Below, piece after piece: positions 1-8,913 of a stretch of 64,000 nucleotides of DNA. A program made the translations under genes and the position numbers. The notes beneath the pieces are model-generated. The model had not been told where the DNA came from and did not search any database. It was given only the letters and a program-made list of their open reading frames with translations. Numbering within the stretch: position 1 is the first letter of the stretch; each line of letters opens with the position of its first letter. Source of the stretch: Prevotella sp. P2-180 (GTDB lineage Bacteria; Bacteroidota; Bacteroidia; Bacteroidales; Bacteroidaceae); assembly GCF_002251435.1 (NCBI RefSeq), contig NZ_NPJI01000103.1, forward strand, positions 33,999 to 97,998, written 5' to 3'.

Positions 1-62
1 ATCTTAGCCACTTCGCTTATTGAATAGTACAACTTAAGGGTTTTGTCCAAATTTAATGCCAT
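1..62 (-). CDS. MerR-family transcriptional regulator, N-terminal fragment (runs off the window)
   Basis: Twenty codons are visible, reading leftward from an ATG at 60-62 and continuing past the window edge. The peptide begins MALNLDKTLKLYYSISEVAK, which resembles the start of Bacteroidota MerR-type regulators, where a short lead (often ending KLYYSI) enters the winged-helix DNA-binding domain at S/G-E-V-A. MerR regulators bind inverted repeats in spaced promoters as dimers. The gene diverges from alaS, and its promoter overlaps the alaS promoter. The call rests on the short motif and on the promoter placement; the rest of the protein cannot be seen. Confidence 0.72.
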   Translation of the reverse strand, partial: MALNLDKTLKLYYSISEVAK

Positions 63-98
63 ATTTCGCCTATTTTATAAATCATTTTTTTAATTTGC

Positions 99-129
99 TT
101 GCAAATGTACGAAAAATAAAGTAACTTTG
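99..129 (+). promoter_or_regulatory. alaS promoter, Bacteroidota type
   Basis: A -7 element TAACTTTG lies at 122-129. A TTG at 99-101 lies 20 bases upstream and fits the -33 element. The expected start of transcription is about 35 bases before the alaS start codon. Confidence 0.7.
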
Positions 130-133
130 CAAC
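102..133 (-). promoter_or_regulatory. Promoter of the leftward MerR-type gene
   Basis: On the minus strand TACATTTG (102-109) matches TAnnTTTG, and GTTG (130-133) lies 20 bases upstream. It overlaps the alaS promoter back to back, so the two genes probably compete for or share regulation. Confidence 0.6.
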
Positions 134-170
134 AATTTTCTGAGAAAAATATAATTAGACATAAAAAACA

Positions 171-2786
171 ATGATGACAGCTAATGAAATCCGCGATTCG
201 TTTAAGAACTATTTCGAATCGAAAGGACATGCAATCGTACCGTCGGCTCCTATGGTTATTAAGGACGATCCGACGCTTATGTTCACCAACGCTGGTATGA
301 ACCAGTGGAAAGATGTTATACTCGGTACACGCGACCCGGAACCACGCAGGCGTGCCGACTCTCAAAAGTGTCTCCGTGTGAGCGGAAAGCATAACGACCT
401 CGAAGAGGTGGGACACGACACTTACCATCACACCATGTTTGAAATGCTCGGCAACTGGAGCTTCGGCGACTACTTTAAGGAAGGTGCTATCGACATGGCG
501 TGGGAATATCTCGTAGACGTACTGAAACTCGACCCGAAAGACCTTTACGTCACTGTGTTCGAAGGATCGAAAGAGGAAAACCTCGTGCGCGACGACGAGG
601 CGGCAAGCTATTGGGCTAAACATGTACCGGCAGACCATATAATAAACGGAAACAAGCACGACAACTTCTGGGAAATGGGAGATACTGGCCCATGCGGACC
701 TTGTTCTGAAATACACCTCGACTCACGTACTGACGAGGAAAAGGCTAAGGTGCCAGGACGTGAACTCGTAAACAAAGACGACCCACAGGTGATTGAGATA
801 TGGAACATCGTGTTCATGCAGTTCAACCGCAAGGCCGATGGCTCCCTCGAACCACTGTCGATGAACGTTATCGACACCGGCATGGGCTTCGAACGCCTGG
901 TTCGCGCTCTTCAGGGCAAGCACTCCAACTACGACACCGACATCTTCCAGCCCATCATCAAGGAGATATCACGCCTCTCTGGCAAGGAATATGGCAAGAC
1001 CGAAGAGGTGGATGTGGCAATGAGAGTAGTGGCCGACCACCTGCGTGCCGTCTCGTTCTCTATTGCCGACGGACAGCTGCCAAGCAACGCCAAGGCCGGA
1101 TACGTGATAAGACGCATACTGCGCCGTGCTGTGCGCTATGCTTACACCTTCCTCGACCAAAAAGAGGCATTTATGTACAAGCTCCTGCCTGTGTTCATCG
1201 GCGAGATGGGAGGCGCTTATCCAGAACTCGTGGCTCAGCGCGAACTCATAGGCCGCGTGATGAAGGAAGAGGAAGACTCATTCCTGCGCACACTCGACAA
1301 GGGTATCAACCTGCTCAACGGGGCCATGGACGAACTGAAGGCTCACGGCGAGAAAGTGCTCGACGGTGCTCAGGCATTCCGCATGTTTGACACCTACGGA
1401 TTCCCCCTCGACCTCACCGAACTCATCTGCCGCGAAAACGGATATACCGTTGATGAGGCAGGCTTCAACGTGGAGATGGAGAAGCAGAAGGCACGTGCAC
1501 GCAATGCTGCCGCAGTGGAAAACGGCGACTGGGAAGTGCTGCAGGAAGGCGAACAGATATTCGTGGGATATGACTATACCGAATACGAATGCCACATTCT
1601 AAGATACAGAAAGGTAACTCAGAAGAAACAGTCGTTCTACGAACTCGTGCTCGACTACACACCTTTCTACGGCGAGATGGGTGGACAGGTAGGCGACTGC
1701 GGAGTAATCTGCAACGAAAACGAGACCATCGACATCATCGACACTAAGCGAGAGAACAACCAGAACATACACATTGTGAAGCAGCTGCCAAAAGACCCAT
1801 CGGCCGACTTCATGGCTTGCGTGGACATCGACAAGCGCATAGGCAGTGCTGCCAACCACACCGCTACCCACCTTCTCGACTATGCCCTGAAACAAGTGCT
1901 CGGCGACCATGTAGAGCAGAAGGGTTCTTACGTGAGCAGCGATACACTGCGCTTCGACTTCTCCCACTTCCAGAAGGTCAGCGACGAGGAGTTGAGACAG
2001 GTAGAGCGCATGGTGAACTCCATGATACGCGAGGACATTCCTCTCGACGAACACCGCGACACACCTATCGAGGAAGCCAAGAAACTCGGTGCCATCGCCC
2101 TCTTCGGCGAAAAATACGGCGACAAGGTGCGCGTGGTACGCTTCGGTCCTTCATGTGAGTTCTGCGGTGGTATACACGCACTGTCAACCGGACGCATCGG
2201 CATGTTCAAGATCGTGGGCGAGAGCAGTGTGGCTGCCGGTATACGTCGTATTGAAGCTAAGACTGGCAAGGAATGTGAAGAGATGATGTATAACCTGGAA
2301 GACGGTCTGAAGGCCATTCGAATGATGTTCAACAATGCCAAAGACCTTCGCGGCGTGATAGAGAAATACATCGAGGAACACGACTCCATGAAGAAAGACA
2401 TTGAGGAGTTCCGTGCACAAAACGTGGAGCGCGCCAAGGAGTCACTGCTGGAAAAGGCACGCGTGGTAAACGGAGTGACTGTGATTTCAGCCATACTGCC
2501 TTTGATGCCTCAGGGCGTGAAAGACCTCGTGTTCAAGATTCGCCAGGAAGTGCCCGAAAACCTGCTCTGCGTTATCGGCAGCATCGATGCGGGTAAGCCG
2601 ATGTTGAGCGTGATGTTGAGCGACGACATGGTGAAAGACCACGGTCTGAACGCAGGCCAACTCGTGCGCGAGGCGGCAAAACTTATACAGGGCGGCGGCG
2701 GCGGACAGCCTCATTATGCCACTGCCGGAGGTAAAAACACCGACGGTCTCAGTGCTGCTATTGACAGCGTCATAAGCAAGATTTAG
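171..2786 (+). CDS. alaS: Alanine--tRNA ligase
   Basis: Charges tRNA-Ala with alanine in the cytoplasm and edits mischarged Ser and Gly. At 871 residues it has the full family length. The class II catalytic domain opens with [11 protein letters not shown] and [14 protein letters not shown] near the N-terminus. The editing domain carries the zinc-binding HTATH and the later CEFCGGIH. The C-Ala domain ends in a glycine-rich [14 protein letters not shown] segment. Two ATG codons are adjacent at 171 and 174, and either could be the start. The gene has its own promoter and overlaps the converging downstream gene by 17 bases, so both stop codons lie inside the neighbour's reading frame. Nothing is missing. 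Confidence 0.99.
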   Translation: MMTANEIRDSFKNYFESKGHAIVPSAPMVIKDDPTLMFTNAGMNQWKDVILGTRDPEPRRRADSQKCLRVSGKHNDLEEVGHDTYHHTMFEMLGNWSFGDYFKEGAIDMAWEYLVDVLKLDPKDLYVTVFEGSKEENLVRDDEAASYWAKHVPADHIINGNKHDNFWEMGDTGPCGPCSEIHLDSRTDEEKAKVPGRELVNKDDPQVIEIWNIVFMQFNRKADGSLEPLSMNVIDTGMGFERLVRALQGKHSNYDTDIFQPIIKEISRLSGKEYGKTEEVDVAMRVVADHLRAVSFSIADGQLPSNAKAGYVIRRILRRAVRYAYTFLDQKEAFMYKLLPVFIGEMGGAYPELVAQRELIGRVMKEEEDSFLRTLDKGINLLNGAMDELKAHGEKVLDGAQAFRMFDTYGFPLDLTELICRENGYTVDEAGFNVEMEKQKARARNAAAVENGDWEVLQEGEQIFVGYDYTEYECHILRYRKVTQKKQSFYELVLDYTPFYGEMGGQVGDCGVICNENETIDIIDTKRENNQNIHIVKQLPKDPSADFMACVDIDKRIGSAANHTATHLLDYALKQVLGDHVEQKGSYVSSDTLRFDFSHFQKVSDEELRQVERMVNSMIREDIPLDEHRDTPIEEAKKLGAIALFGEKYGDKVRVVRFGPSCEFCGGIHALSTGRIGMFKIVGESSVAAGIRRIEAKTGKECEEMMYNLEDGLKAIRMMFNNAKDLRGVIEKYIEEHDSMKKDIEEFRAQNVERAKESLLEKARVVNGVTVISAILPLMPQGVKDLVFKIRQEVPENLLCVIGSIDAGKPMLSVMLSDDMVKDHGLNAGQLVREAAKLIQGGGGGQPHYATAGGKNTDGLSAAIDSVISKI

Positions 2787-3348
2787 TATTTACTACACTC
2801 ACTACATAGCCATCGTGGAGTTCGGTCAAGAACTCCACTTTGTTTGCCGGCGAAAGGCGCAGCACGGTTTTTATATCGCGACGCAGCCCTTCGCCGGTAT
2901 ATTTTAACAGGGCTTCCTTCATAGTCCATAGCCGTATGAAGGCTTGTGAAGGATTGTCGGCCTTCACCACACTTTCATATTCTTCATCGTCGAGAGTATA
3001 GCGGGCGATGCTATCTGAAAAGCGGCATGTTTCTTCTACGTCGATACCCACGGGGGAATCAGCCACGACACATGCCACGGCTTTTCGGCAGTGGCTTAGG
3101 TTGAAGAAAATCTCCGGATGTCCCAATATCGAAGGCTTGCCGTTAGCATCATATTCAAACACAGGCGCATCATGAATGCCATACATTTCCCTCAATGCCT
3201 TTCTCAGCAGCAGATAGGCAGCGACAGCCTGCCGCCGCGGTCCCTCCATCTTATAGCGCGCCACCTGTTCGCGCCGCTGTTCAGACAGTAGAGTCATCGC
3301 CTCGTCGAGGTCAAAGTCGTTTATGTTTTCGTCAATGTATATTTTCAT
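2770..3348 (-). CDS. 4'-phosphopantetheinyl transferase superfamily protein
   Basis: Predicted to move the phosphopantetheine arm of CoA onto a serine of a carrier protein. The 192-residue length is near that of Sfp-type enzymes. Visible family motifs are NLSHC near residue 84, GIDVEE near residue 100 (Mg-binding acidic pair) and [15 protein letters not shown] near residue 140 (the W-x2-KEA-x2-K signature). It starts 4 bases after the stop of the helicase gene on the same strand, so the two are almost certainly cotranscribed. The partner carrier protein is not in the window; a fatty-acid or secondary-metabolite carrier is possible. Confidence 0.9.
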   Translation of the reverse strand: MKIYIDENINDFDLDEAMTLLSEQRREQVARYKMEGPRRQAVAAYLLLRKALREMYGIHDAPVFEYDANGKPSILGHPEIFFNLSHCRKAVACVVADSPVGIDVEETCRFSDSIARYTLDDEEYESVVKADNPSQAFIRLWTMKEALLKYTGEGLRRDIKTVLRLSPANKVEFLTELHDGYVVSVVNTKSCL

Positions 3349-3352
3349 CCCT

Positions 3353-4774
3353 CTACCCTCTCCCTTCCTTAGGCCAATTCACTAAAAACAGTTTTTCCGT
3401 AGCTCGTGTAAAAGCGGTATAGAGCCAATGGAGATAGTCGGGAGAGAGCATGTCGTCGGTCATGTAGCCTTGGTCTACATACACATGCGCCCACTGTCCG
3501 CCCTGAGCCTTATGACATGTCACGGCATAAGCATATTTCACCTGGAGGGCATTGAAATAGACATCTTGGCGCAACGCCTTGTAGCGGTCGGCCTTAAGCG
3601 GGATATGCTGATAGTCTGCCATGACCTGCTGAAACAACAGCTCGCTTTGTTCGCGAGTGAGCGATGGCGACTCCGACTGCAGCGAGTCAAGCAGCGTAGT
3701 GGCCGTAAGTTCCATACCGTCGTAGTCGGGAAGCAACAGTGTGATGTCGGCAAAATGAAATCCATAGAGCTCTCGTATGTTTCTCACCCTCAACACTCGG
3801 GCACGGTCGCCGTTGGCAATAAACGGCAACGGCAGTTTCAGTTTCTCCGCCCAGAAGTAGTTGTTTTTCACCACCATAAGCATGTCGCCCTGGCTCACGA
3901 GTTCCTCACGCCCAAGCACCATGTTTCTTATACCATTATTATATATTATGGCACGCTTGTTACTACGCGTGACGACAATAGTATCGTCGAGCCCTATATT
4001 GCTATACGACGACGACAATTGCTCAATAAGCTCGTCGCCTCTAAGGTCGACAATGTCGTCAAATCCTCTAAACACCACCTTCGGCATTTGCGTCACCTCG
4101 TCGTCAGCAATCATACTTCTCACCCGTGTAGCGTTAAACAGTATGCCGGAGTCGTGGCTTTGTCTCAACACTTCCTTAAGACTTGCCTCAAACACGTCGA
4201 GACCATATCCCGCCATCACTTCGGCCATAAGAGCGGGACTCTCTTCCTCGCCCACGGGAGGCAGCTGCGCCGTGTCGCCAATGAGCATCAGGCGGCAGTT
4301 GCGTCCGGAATAGACAAACTGAATGAGGTCGTCGAGCAGACAGCCACTGCCGAAGGAGGAGTCGCCCATACCCATATTGGCTATCATAGAAGCCTCGTCG
4401 ACTATAAACAGTGTGTCGGTAGCGAGGTTGGCGTTAAGGGTGAAGGGAGAAGCCATGTCGGTCATGGTCTTCTGGCGGTAGATCTTTCGGTGGATGGTGA
4501 ATGCCGCCAGACCTGCGTTCATGGCAAACACCTTTGCGGCGCGTCCCGTAGGAGCCATAAGCACAAGCTTCTGTTTCATTTCCACCAGTGCCTTAACTAT
4601 TGCACCGGCAAGTGTGGTCTTTCCCGTACCTGCCGAGCCACGCAATATCATGACCACACGCTCGTTGCGGTCAAGGGCAAAGTTGGCAAACGTCCTTATG
4701 GCGCTGGCTTGCTCTGCCGTTGGAGCAAAACCAATGTGTCGGCAAATGGTAGAATAATAGAAGTCGGCAAGCAT
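3353..4774 (-). CDS. RecD-like ATP-dependent DNA helicase (UvrD/Rep superfamily)
   Basis: Superfamily 1 helicase of 473 residues. It shows Walker A GSAGTGKTT near residue 46, a Walker B LFIVDEASM near residue 128, a Q-containing motif GDTAQLPPVG and a C-terminal YAVTCHKAQGGQW motif typical of the UvrD_C_2 fold in RecD-like proteins. It lacks the large N-terminal region of RecD2, so it is a short form common in Bacteroidota. It probably acts in DNA repair or recombination; the exact role is unknown. It lies 22 bases after the GH28 gene and 4 bases before the phosphopantetheinyl transferase gene on the same strand. Confidence 0.9.
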   Translation of the reverse strand: MLADFYYSTICRHIGFAPTAEQASAIRTFANFALDRNERVVMILRGSAGTGKTTLAGAIVKALVEMKQKLVLMAPTGRAAKVFAMNAGLAAFTIHRKIYRQKTMTDMASPFTLNANLATDTLFIVDEASMIANMGMGDSSFGSGCLLDDLIQFVYSGRNCRLMLIGDTAQLPPVGEEESPALMAEVMAGYGLDVFEASLKEVLRQSHDSGILFNATRVRSMIADDEVTQMPKVVFRGFDDIVDLRGDELIEQLSSSYSNIGLDDTIVVTRSNKRAIIYNNGIRNMVLGREELVSQGDMLMVVKNNYFWAEKLKLPLPFIANGDRARVLRVRNIRELYGFHFADITLLLPDYDGMELTATTLLDSLQSESPSLTREQSELLFQQVMADYQHIPLKADRYKALRQDVYFNALQVKYAYAVTCHKAQGGQWAHVYVDQGYMTDDMLSPDYLHWLYTAFTRATEKLFLVNWPKEGRG

Positions 4775-4796
4775 TCTTTTACAAAATGATTTCTCT

Positions 4797-6212
4797 TTAT
4801 TTCTGACAGCTGATTTTCTCCGTCCTCACGTTCTCAAGTTTCACCTCAGCAGTAGCCGCGTCTATGTCAACGCCTTCCTGTATGTAGGAGAAAGTGGAGT
4901 TGGAGATGCTTATGCCATGAATGCAGTTAAGTCCTTCGATGCCCTTTGCCTTTATGGCTGTAGCTGCGCCATAGCACACCACATTATTAATATTTATATC
5001 GGTGAATTCAGGAACAAGCTCAAGCTTTTCGGCTTTCTTTTCCTTCGATGCGTCGTGGCCGGCAGGGCGGTCTACGTAGTCACACTGTATCACGATAGCC
5101 TCGTCGGCGATGTCGTTCATCACGATGTCCGAGATATGAATGGCCTCAGTCTTTCCTCCACGGCCTATGCCGCTCTTGAAGCGCAGTCCGGTGTCGGTGC
5201 CAGAGAATCGGCATTGGCGCACCACAATGCGCTTCATGCCTGTGATGTCCTCGCTGCCTATCACGAATCCGCCATGGGCATGGAATACGGTGTTGTCTTG
5301 AATCATGATGTCCTCGCAGCCGTTCACCAGTGCCGTAGGCTTTGTCTTTCCACTCTTCATGCAGAGTCCGTCATCGCCGGCGTCCACAATGGAGTTGACA
5401 ATGAGCACTTGGTGGCAATCGCTGATATCGATAGCGTCGCCGTTCTGCGCATTCCATGGGCAACGCACTGTTATGCCGTCAATTATCACGTTGCGTGAGT
5501 TGCACGGATGCACATGGAATCGTGGCGAGTTTTGGAATGTCACTCCCTCAATAAGCACATTCTCACAGTCGGTGAATCTCACGAGGTCCTGTCGGCGTTT
5601 TTCCTGAGCCTCTGGAGTTTCTTCTATGTTTGGGAATCCTGCCTTCACGTCCCAGGGGTACCACAGTTGTCCGTTCTGTCGTTCCACACCACCAATGGCC
5701 AGGAAGCGTTTCCACTCAGTGTCGCTCACCTTGCCTCGTTTCACCGGTCGCCACTGTGCGCCATTACCGTCTACGATGCCTTCTCCCGTGATGGCGATGT
5801 TCTTACGTTTTGAAGCCTTTATGCCCGGTTCGCATCTCGACGACTTTCCTTCCTTGTCGAGAAAGAGGCTTTTGTCTGGCGACATCATCACTATGGCGTT
5901 ACGCTCAATATGCAGGTCGATATTGTCTTTCATCACTATTGGTCCGGTGAGCCACACTCCTTGAGGCACTATGAGTCGTCCGCCACCTTTCTTTGTGAGT
6001 GCGGAAATAGCCTTACGGAAAGCCTCGGTGTTAAGGGTCACACCGTCGCCCACTCCGCCAAAATCGGTCAGTGAGACCGTATTGTCAGGAATGTCAAAAT
6101 CTGCCACTTGTTTCATTTCCACCGGCAGGTTCTGATAATACTTCGCATAGTCGCCGGCATTTGCTGTCAACACCATGCACAATACGAAAAAGATTGTTGA
6201 TAGTTTTTTCAT
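4797..6212 (-). CDS. Secreted GH28 polygalacturonase-type pectinase
   Basis: Predicted to hydrolyse alpha-1,4 galacturonide bonds in pectin or rhamnogalacturonan. It is 471 residues with a signal peptide ending near TANA at residues 16-19, so it acts in the periplasm or at the surface. The parallel beta-helix family motifs are visible: GDAIDIS near residue 257 (in place of NTDG), DAGDD with the paired acids at about residues 280-281, HGG near residue 313, and LRFKSG in place of the RIK motif. These agree with an active GH28 enzyme. It is not next to a SusCD pair, but a pectin esterase and a pectin-type SusCD locus lie at 53.6-61.4 kb. Substrate detail cannot be read from sequence. Confidence 0.92.
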   Translation of the reverse strand: MKKLSTIFFVLCMVLTANAGDYAKYYQNLPVEMKQVADFDIPDNTVSLTDFGGVGDGVTLNTEAFRKAISALTKKGGGRLIVPQGVWLTGPIVMKDNIDLHIERNAIVMMSPDKSLFLDKEGKSSRCEPGIKASKRKNIAITGEGIVDGNGAQWRPVKRGKVSDTEWKRFLAIGGVERQNGQLWYPWDVKAGFPNIEETPEAQEKRRQDLVRFTDCENVLIEGVTFQNSPRFHVHPCNSRNVIIDGITVRCPWNAQNGDAIDISDCHQVLIVNSIVDAGDDGLCMKSGKTKPTALVNGCEDIMIQDNTVFHAHGGFVIGSEDITGMKRIVVRQCRFSGTDTGLRFKSGIGRGGKTEAIHISDIVMNDIADEAIVIQCDYVDRPAGHDASKEKKAEKLELVPEFTDININNVVCYGAATAIKAKGIEGLNCIHGISISNSTFSYIQEGVDIDAATAEVKLENVRTEKISCQK

Positions 6213-6248
6213 AGTTATAAGTTTTTTGATAGTTGTATTTTTTTAGAT

Positions 6249-6322
6249 AAAAAGACACAGAGTCACAGAGACATTGTAATTCTATTAAGCAAAAAAATAC
6301 AAGAACTCTGAGATTCTGTGTC
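6249..6322 (-). terminator. Probable terminator after fabI
   Basis: Arms 6254-6271 and 6305-6322 can pair (GACACAGA with TCTGTGTC, then CAGAG with CTCTG after one mismatch on each side). On the minus strand the stem is followed by a run of five Ts. It separates fabI from the GH28 gene. The stem is imperfect and the loop is long. Confidence 0.55.
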
Positions 6323-6353
6323 CGTAATATAAATAATCAAATATTATTTTACA

Positions 6354-7211
6354 TCATCCGTAAATGATCTTTCCATTCTCGTCTTCATAAGGAGTGAGAT
6401 CCTTCGAATACTGGTTCATGGCGCGTAGGCTCATGCCCATCGACGAGAATCCACCATCGTGGAAGAGGTTCTGCATGGTCACCTTACGGGTGAATTCTGA
6501 GAACATCATCACGCAGTAGTTGGCGCAGTCCTCGGCAGAGGCGTTACCCAGTGGCGACATCTTGTTAGAGAAGTCCATCAGGTTCTCCATATCCTTTATG
6601 CCCTTACCGGCCGTGGTAGGTGTAGGCGACTGGGAGATGGTGTTGATACGCACGTTTTTCTCACGTCCGTAGATATATCCGAAGCTGCGTGCAATACTTT
6701 CCAGCATGCTCTTTGCGTCAGCCATATCGTTGTAGCCGAAGAAAGTACGCTGCGAAGCCACGTATGTAAGAGCCACTACCGAGCCGTATTCAGCAATAGC
6801 GTCCTGTTTCTTCGCCACCTGTAGCATCTTGTGGAACGAGATAGCAGAGATGTCAAGCGTCTTCTGCAGATAGTTGTAGTCGAGATCGTCGTAAGTGCGG
6901 TGCTTACGCACATTGGGGCTCATGCCGATAGAGTGGAGCACGAAGTCAATCTTTCCGCCAAGTTTCTCCACCGATTCACTGAATACTTTCTCTAAATCCT
7001 CAACGCTGGTAGCGTCGGCTGGTATTACAGGCGCGTTGAGCTGCTTGCTCAGTTCGTCGAGCTCGCCCATACGCAATGCCATGGGAGTGTTGCTCAATGT
7101 TATTGTTGCACCTTCTTCAACGGCCTTCACGGCCACTTTCCAAGCGATAGAGTCTTCGTTCAATGCACCGAAGACGATACCGCGTTTTCCTGCTAATAAA
7201 TTATGCGTCAT
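6354..7211 (-). CDS. fabI: Enoyl-[acyl-carrier-protein] reductase (NADH)
   Basis: Catalyses the last step of each fatty-acid elongation round. It is a 285-residue short-chain dehydrogenase-like enzyme. The cofactor loop is AGKRGIVFGALNEDSIAW near the N-terminus, and the FabI catalytic Tyr and Lys lie in the stretch from TYVASQRTFFGY to DAKSM. The window frame extends 48 codons further upstream, but that extension has no family match and covers the promoter, so the start is set at the ATG at 7209-7211 (MTHNLLAGKRG). The -7 element lies 28 bases before this start. The gene is probably a single transcription unit ended by the hairpin at 6249-6322. Confidence 0.96.
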   Translation of the reverse strand: MTHNLLAGKRGIVFGALNEDSIAWKVAVKAVEEGATITLSNTPMALRMGELDELSKQLNAPVIPADATSVEDLEKVFSESVEKLGGKIDFVLHSIGMSPNVRKHRTYDDLDYNYLQKTLDISAISFHKMLQVAKKQDAIAEYGSVVALTYVASQRTFFGYNDMADAKSMLESIARSFGYIYGREKNVRINTISQSPTPTTAGKGIKDMENLMDFSNKMSPLGNASAEDCANYCVMMFSEFTRKVTMQNLFHDGGFSSMGMSLRAMNQYSKDLTPYEDENGKIIYG

Positions 7212-7238
7212 AATACTATAATGTGAATTATTCGGCTG

Positions 7239-7246
7239 CAAAATTA
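7239..7246 (-). promoter_or_regulatory. fabI promoter, -7 element
   Basis: TAATTTTG on the minus strand fits TAnnTTTG. No clear TTTG is seen at the expected -33 position. Its location inside the longer open frame supports the shorter fabI start. Confidence 0.6.
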
Positions 7247-7339
7247 CACATTTTTGTTCTAAATGTGCATTTTTATAAAGATATATTAACTTATTTAATA
7301 CGTAAACCTTTGCGAAGTCCCGTTTTTTCTGAATTATTA

Positions 7340-7371
7340 TTTGGCGGTCTAACAAAAAATGCGTAGCTTTG
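7340..7371 (+). promoter_or_regulatory. Promoter of the pyrophosphatase-like lipoprotein gene
   Basis: TTTG at 7340-7343, a 20-base spacer and TAGCTTTG at 7364-7371 give a near-consensus Bacteroidota promoter. The leader to the start at 7428 would be about 50 bases. Confidence 0.8.
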
Positions 7372-7427
7372 CAGTCATTATGAATTCAATTGCAAAAAGT
7401 CTTCAACATACATAATATCAAAACGAC

Positions 7428-8525
7428 ATGAAAATTAAAGTAAACACCATGATACCGAAATCATGCATAAGATGGCATAGCGTTCTGGTGGCGTTGTGTC
7501 TTGTATTCCAACTAGCATCATGCGACGACCGCGACAACCCTTCGTCTCCCGCCAGTCCTGTGGCCAACATCCTTGCATGTCTCGACTGGGGAGAAAGCGA
7601 CACGACATACGTCATAGGCCACAAGAGCCCCGACACCGATGCCGTCTGCTCTGCCATTGCATACGCCAGCCTTATGAAATCGCTGGGCTACCGCTGCGAA
7701 CCTCGCGTGGCAGGAAAGATAAACAACGAGACAAAGATGGTGCTGGAAAAGGCTGGAGTAGAGGTGCCGCCAGTGCTCGACAACGCAGCCGGACTACGCA
7801 TCATCATGACCGACCACAACACCTCAGAACAGGCAGTGCCCGGCATTACGGAAGCAAAGGTACTGCAGATTATCGACCATCATGCGTTGGGCAACTCCCC
7901 CACAGCCTCCATACCCTATTTCAAGATAGTGCCGTTAGGTTCTACCAACACCGTAGTGTATACATGCTATCAGGAGTTAGGTGAGCCCATCAATCAGACA
8001 ATGGCATACCTGATGCTGTCTGCCTTACTGTCTGACACTAACGGCATGACCTCCACCACCGTGACCGACATAGACCGTGAGATGCACAACACCCTTCTAC
8101 CCCTGTCGGGCATAACTGACGTTGAAAGACACTATGAGGAGATGACCGACTCTTTGGCCTCTTACACTGGTATGACCGACGAGGAAATATTCCTTTCCGA
8201 CTACAAGGACTATGGCAGTGAGGTAGCCGGACGTCCTATGGGTGTGGCTCAGGTGAATTCGCTCGACGAGGCGTCGCAGATAAGTCTGCGTGGCAGGATG
8301 CAAGCCGTGATGCCGTCAATAATGGCAAAAAAGGAGCGTGATATTCTCTATGCTCTTATGGTTAACAAACGTGACAACTACACCGACATCATTTTCTATG
8401 GTGAAGGAGCGAAAGAAATGGCCGAGAAAGCCTTCGGCAAGTCTCAGCAGGGATATATCCGCGTGGAAGGACAGATGTCGCGAAAGAAGGATTTCATACC
8501 GGCAATATCTGCTGTTGCGAAGTAA
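7428..8525 (+). CDS. Family II (DHH/DHHA2) inorganic pyrophosphatase-like lipoprotein
   Basis: A 365-residue DHH-superfamily protein with the order of motifs seen in manganese-dependent family II pyrophosphatases: GHKSPDTDAVCSA, then TDHN, then IIDHHALG, a SDT segment, and a C-terminal SRKKDFIPA matching the substrate-binding SRKKQ-type signature. These enzymes normally split PPi in the cytoplasm. Here the N-terminus is different: a basic start, a hydrophobic stretch and a lipobox FQLASC at about residues 29-34, which predicts export and lipid anchoring in the periplasm or at the surface. An internal start at residue 8 (MIPKSC) would still keep the signal. It stands alone with its own promoter. 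Function as an exported phosphatase is an inference. Confidence 0.85.
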   Translation: MKIKVNTMIPKSCIRWHSVLVALCLVFQLASCDDRDNPSSPASPVANILACLDWGESDTTYVIGHKSPDTDAVCSAIAYASLMKSLGYRCEPRVAGKINNETKMVLEKAGVEVPPVLDNAAGLRIIMTDHNTSEQAVPGITEAKVLQIIDHHALGNSPTASIPYFKIVPLGSTNTVVYTCYQELGEPINQTMAYLMLSALLSDTNGMTSTTVTDIDREMHNTLLPLSGITDVERHYEEMTDSLASYTGMTDEEIFLSDYKDYGSEVAGRPMGVAQVNSLDEASQISLRGRMQAVMPSIMAKKERDILYALMVNKRDNYTDIIFYGEGAKEMAEKAFGKSQQGYIRVEGQMSRKKDFIPAISAVAK

Positions 8526-8913
8526 ATTAGAATATTAGATAGCCTCGGCACAACCCTCGGCACGACCTTGTTCACTTGGTCGTACTTGTTCCCAATCTGA
8601 ATATGCTCAGAAATGCTGCAATCCTACTGCAAAAGTAGATAATAAAAATGAGAGTACCCTTGTCCCTAATACAGAAGGACGATTAGCTATATGCATGTGA
8701 ATTCTTAGAATGTCCCTCTGACCCTGTAACATGGTTTCAAATCCTAAGTGAAATGTACTTAGGGGAAAAGACTTAGATAGTTGGTTAATATTATTCAAAT
8801 AGTAGATGATTTTCGTTAAAAAGCGCAAACAAAAAAAAAAAAAACGTCAACTTTCGCGAATATTCCCTATCTTTGCCATCAATTAATAACTTAAAGAATC
8901 AGAGAGAAACATT
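8526..8913 (+). promoter_or_regulatory. Intergenic region with A14 tract and promoter of the secreted-protein gene
   Basis: No gene is seen in these 388 bases. A run of 14 As lies at 8831-8844, and a -7 element TATCTTTG lies at 8868-8875, about 38 bases before the next start codon. No good -33 TTTG is present. The A tract sits where an UP-like element would lie and could change in length by slippage. Near 8550-8580 there is a small inverted repeat (ACGACC/GGTCGT) of unknown role. Confidence 0.6.

Noticed and set aside
3428..4789. 453-residue plus-strand open frame
   Set aside because: It is antisense to the RecD-like helicase over its whole length and has no domain features.
7212..7355. 48-codon N-terminal extension of fabI
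   Set aside because: The stretch has no similarity to FabI, is AT-rich and covers the promoter -7 element at 7239-7246.
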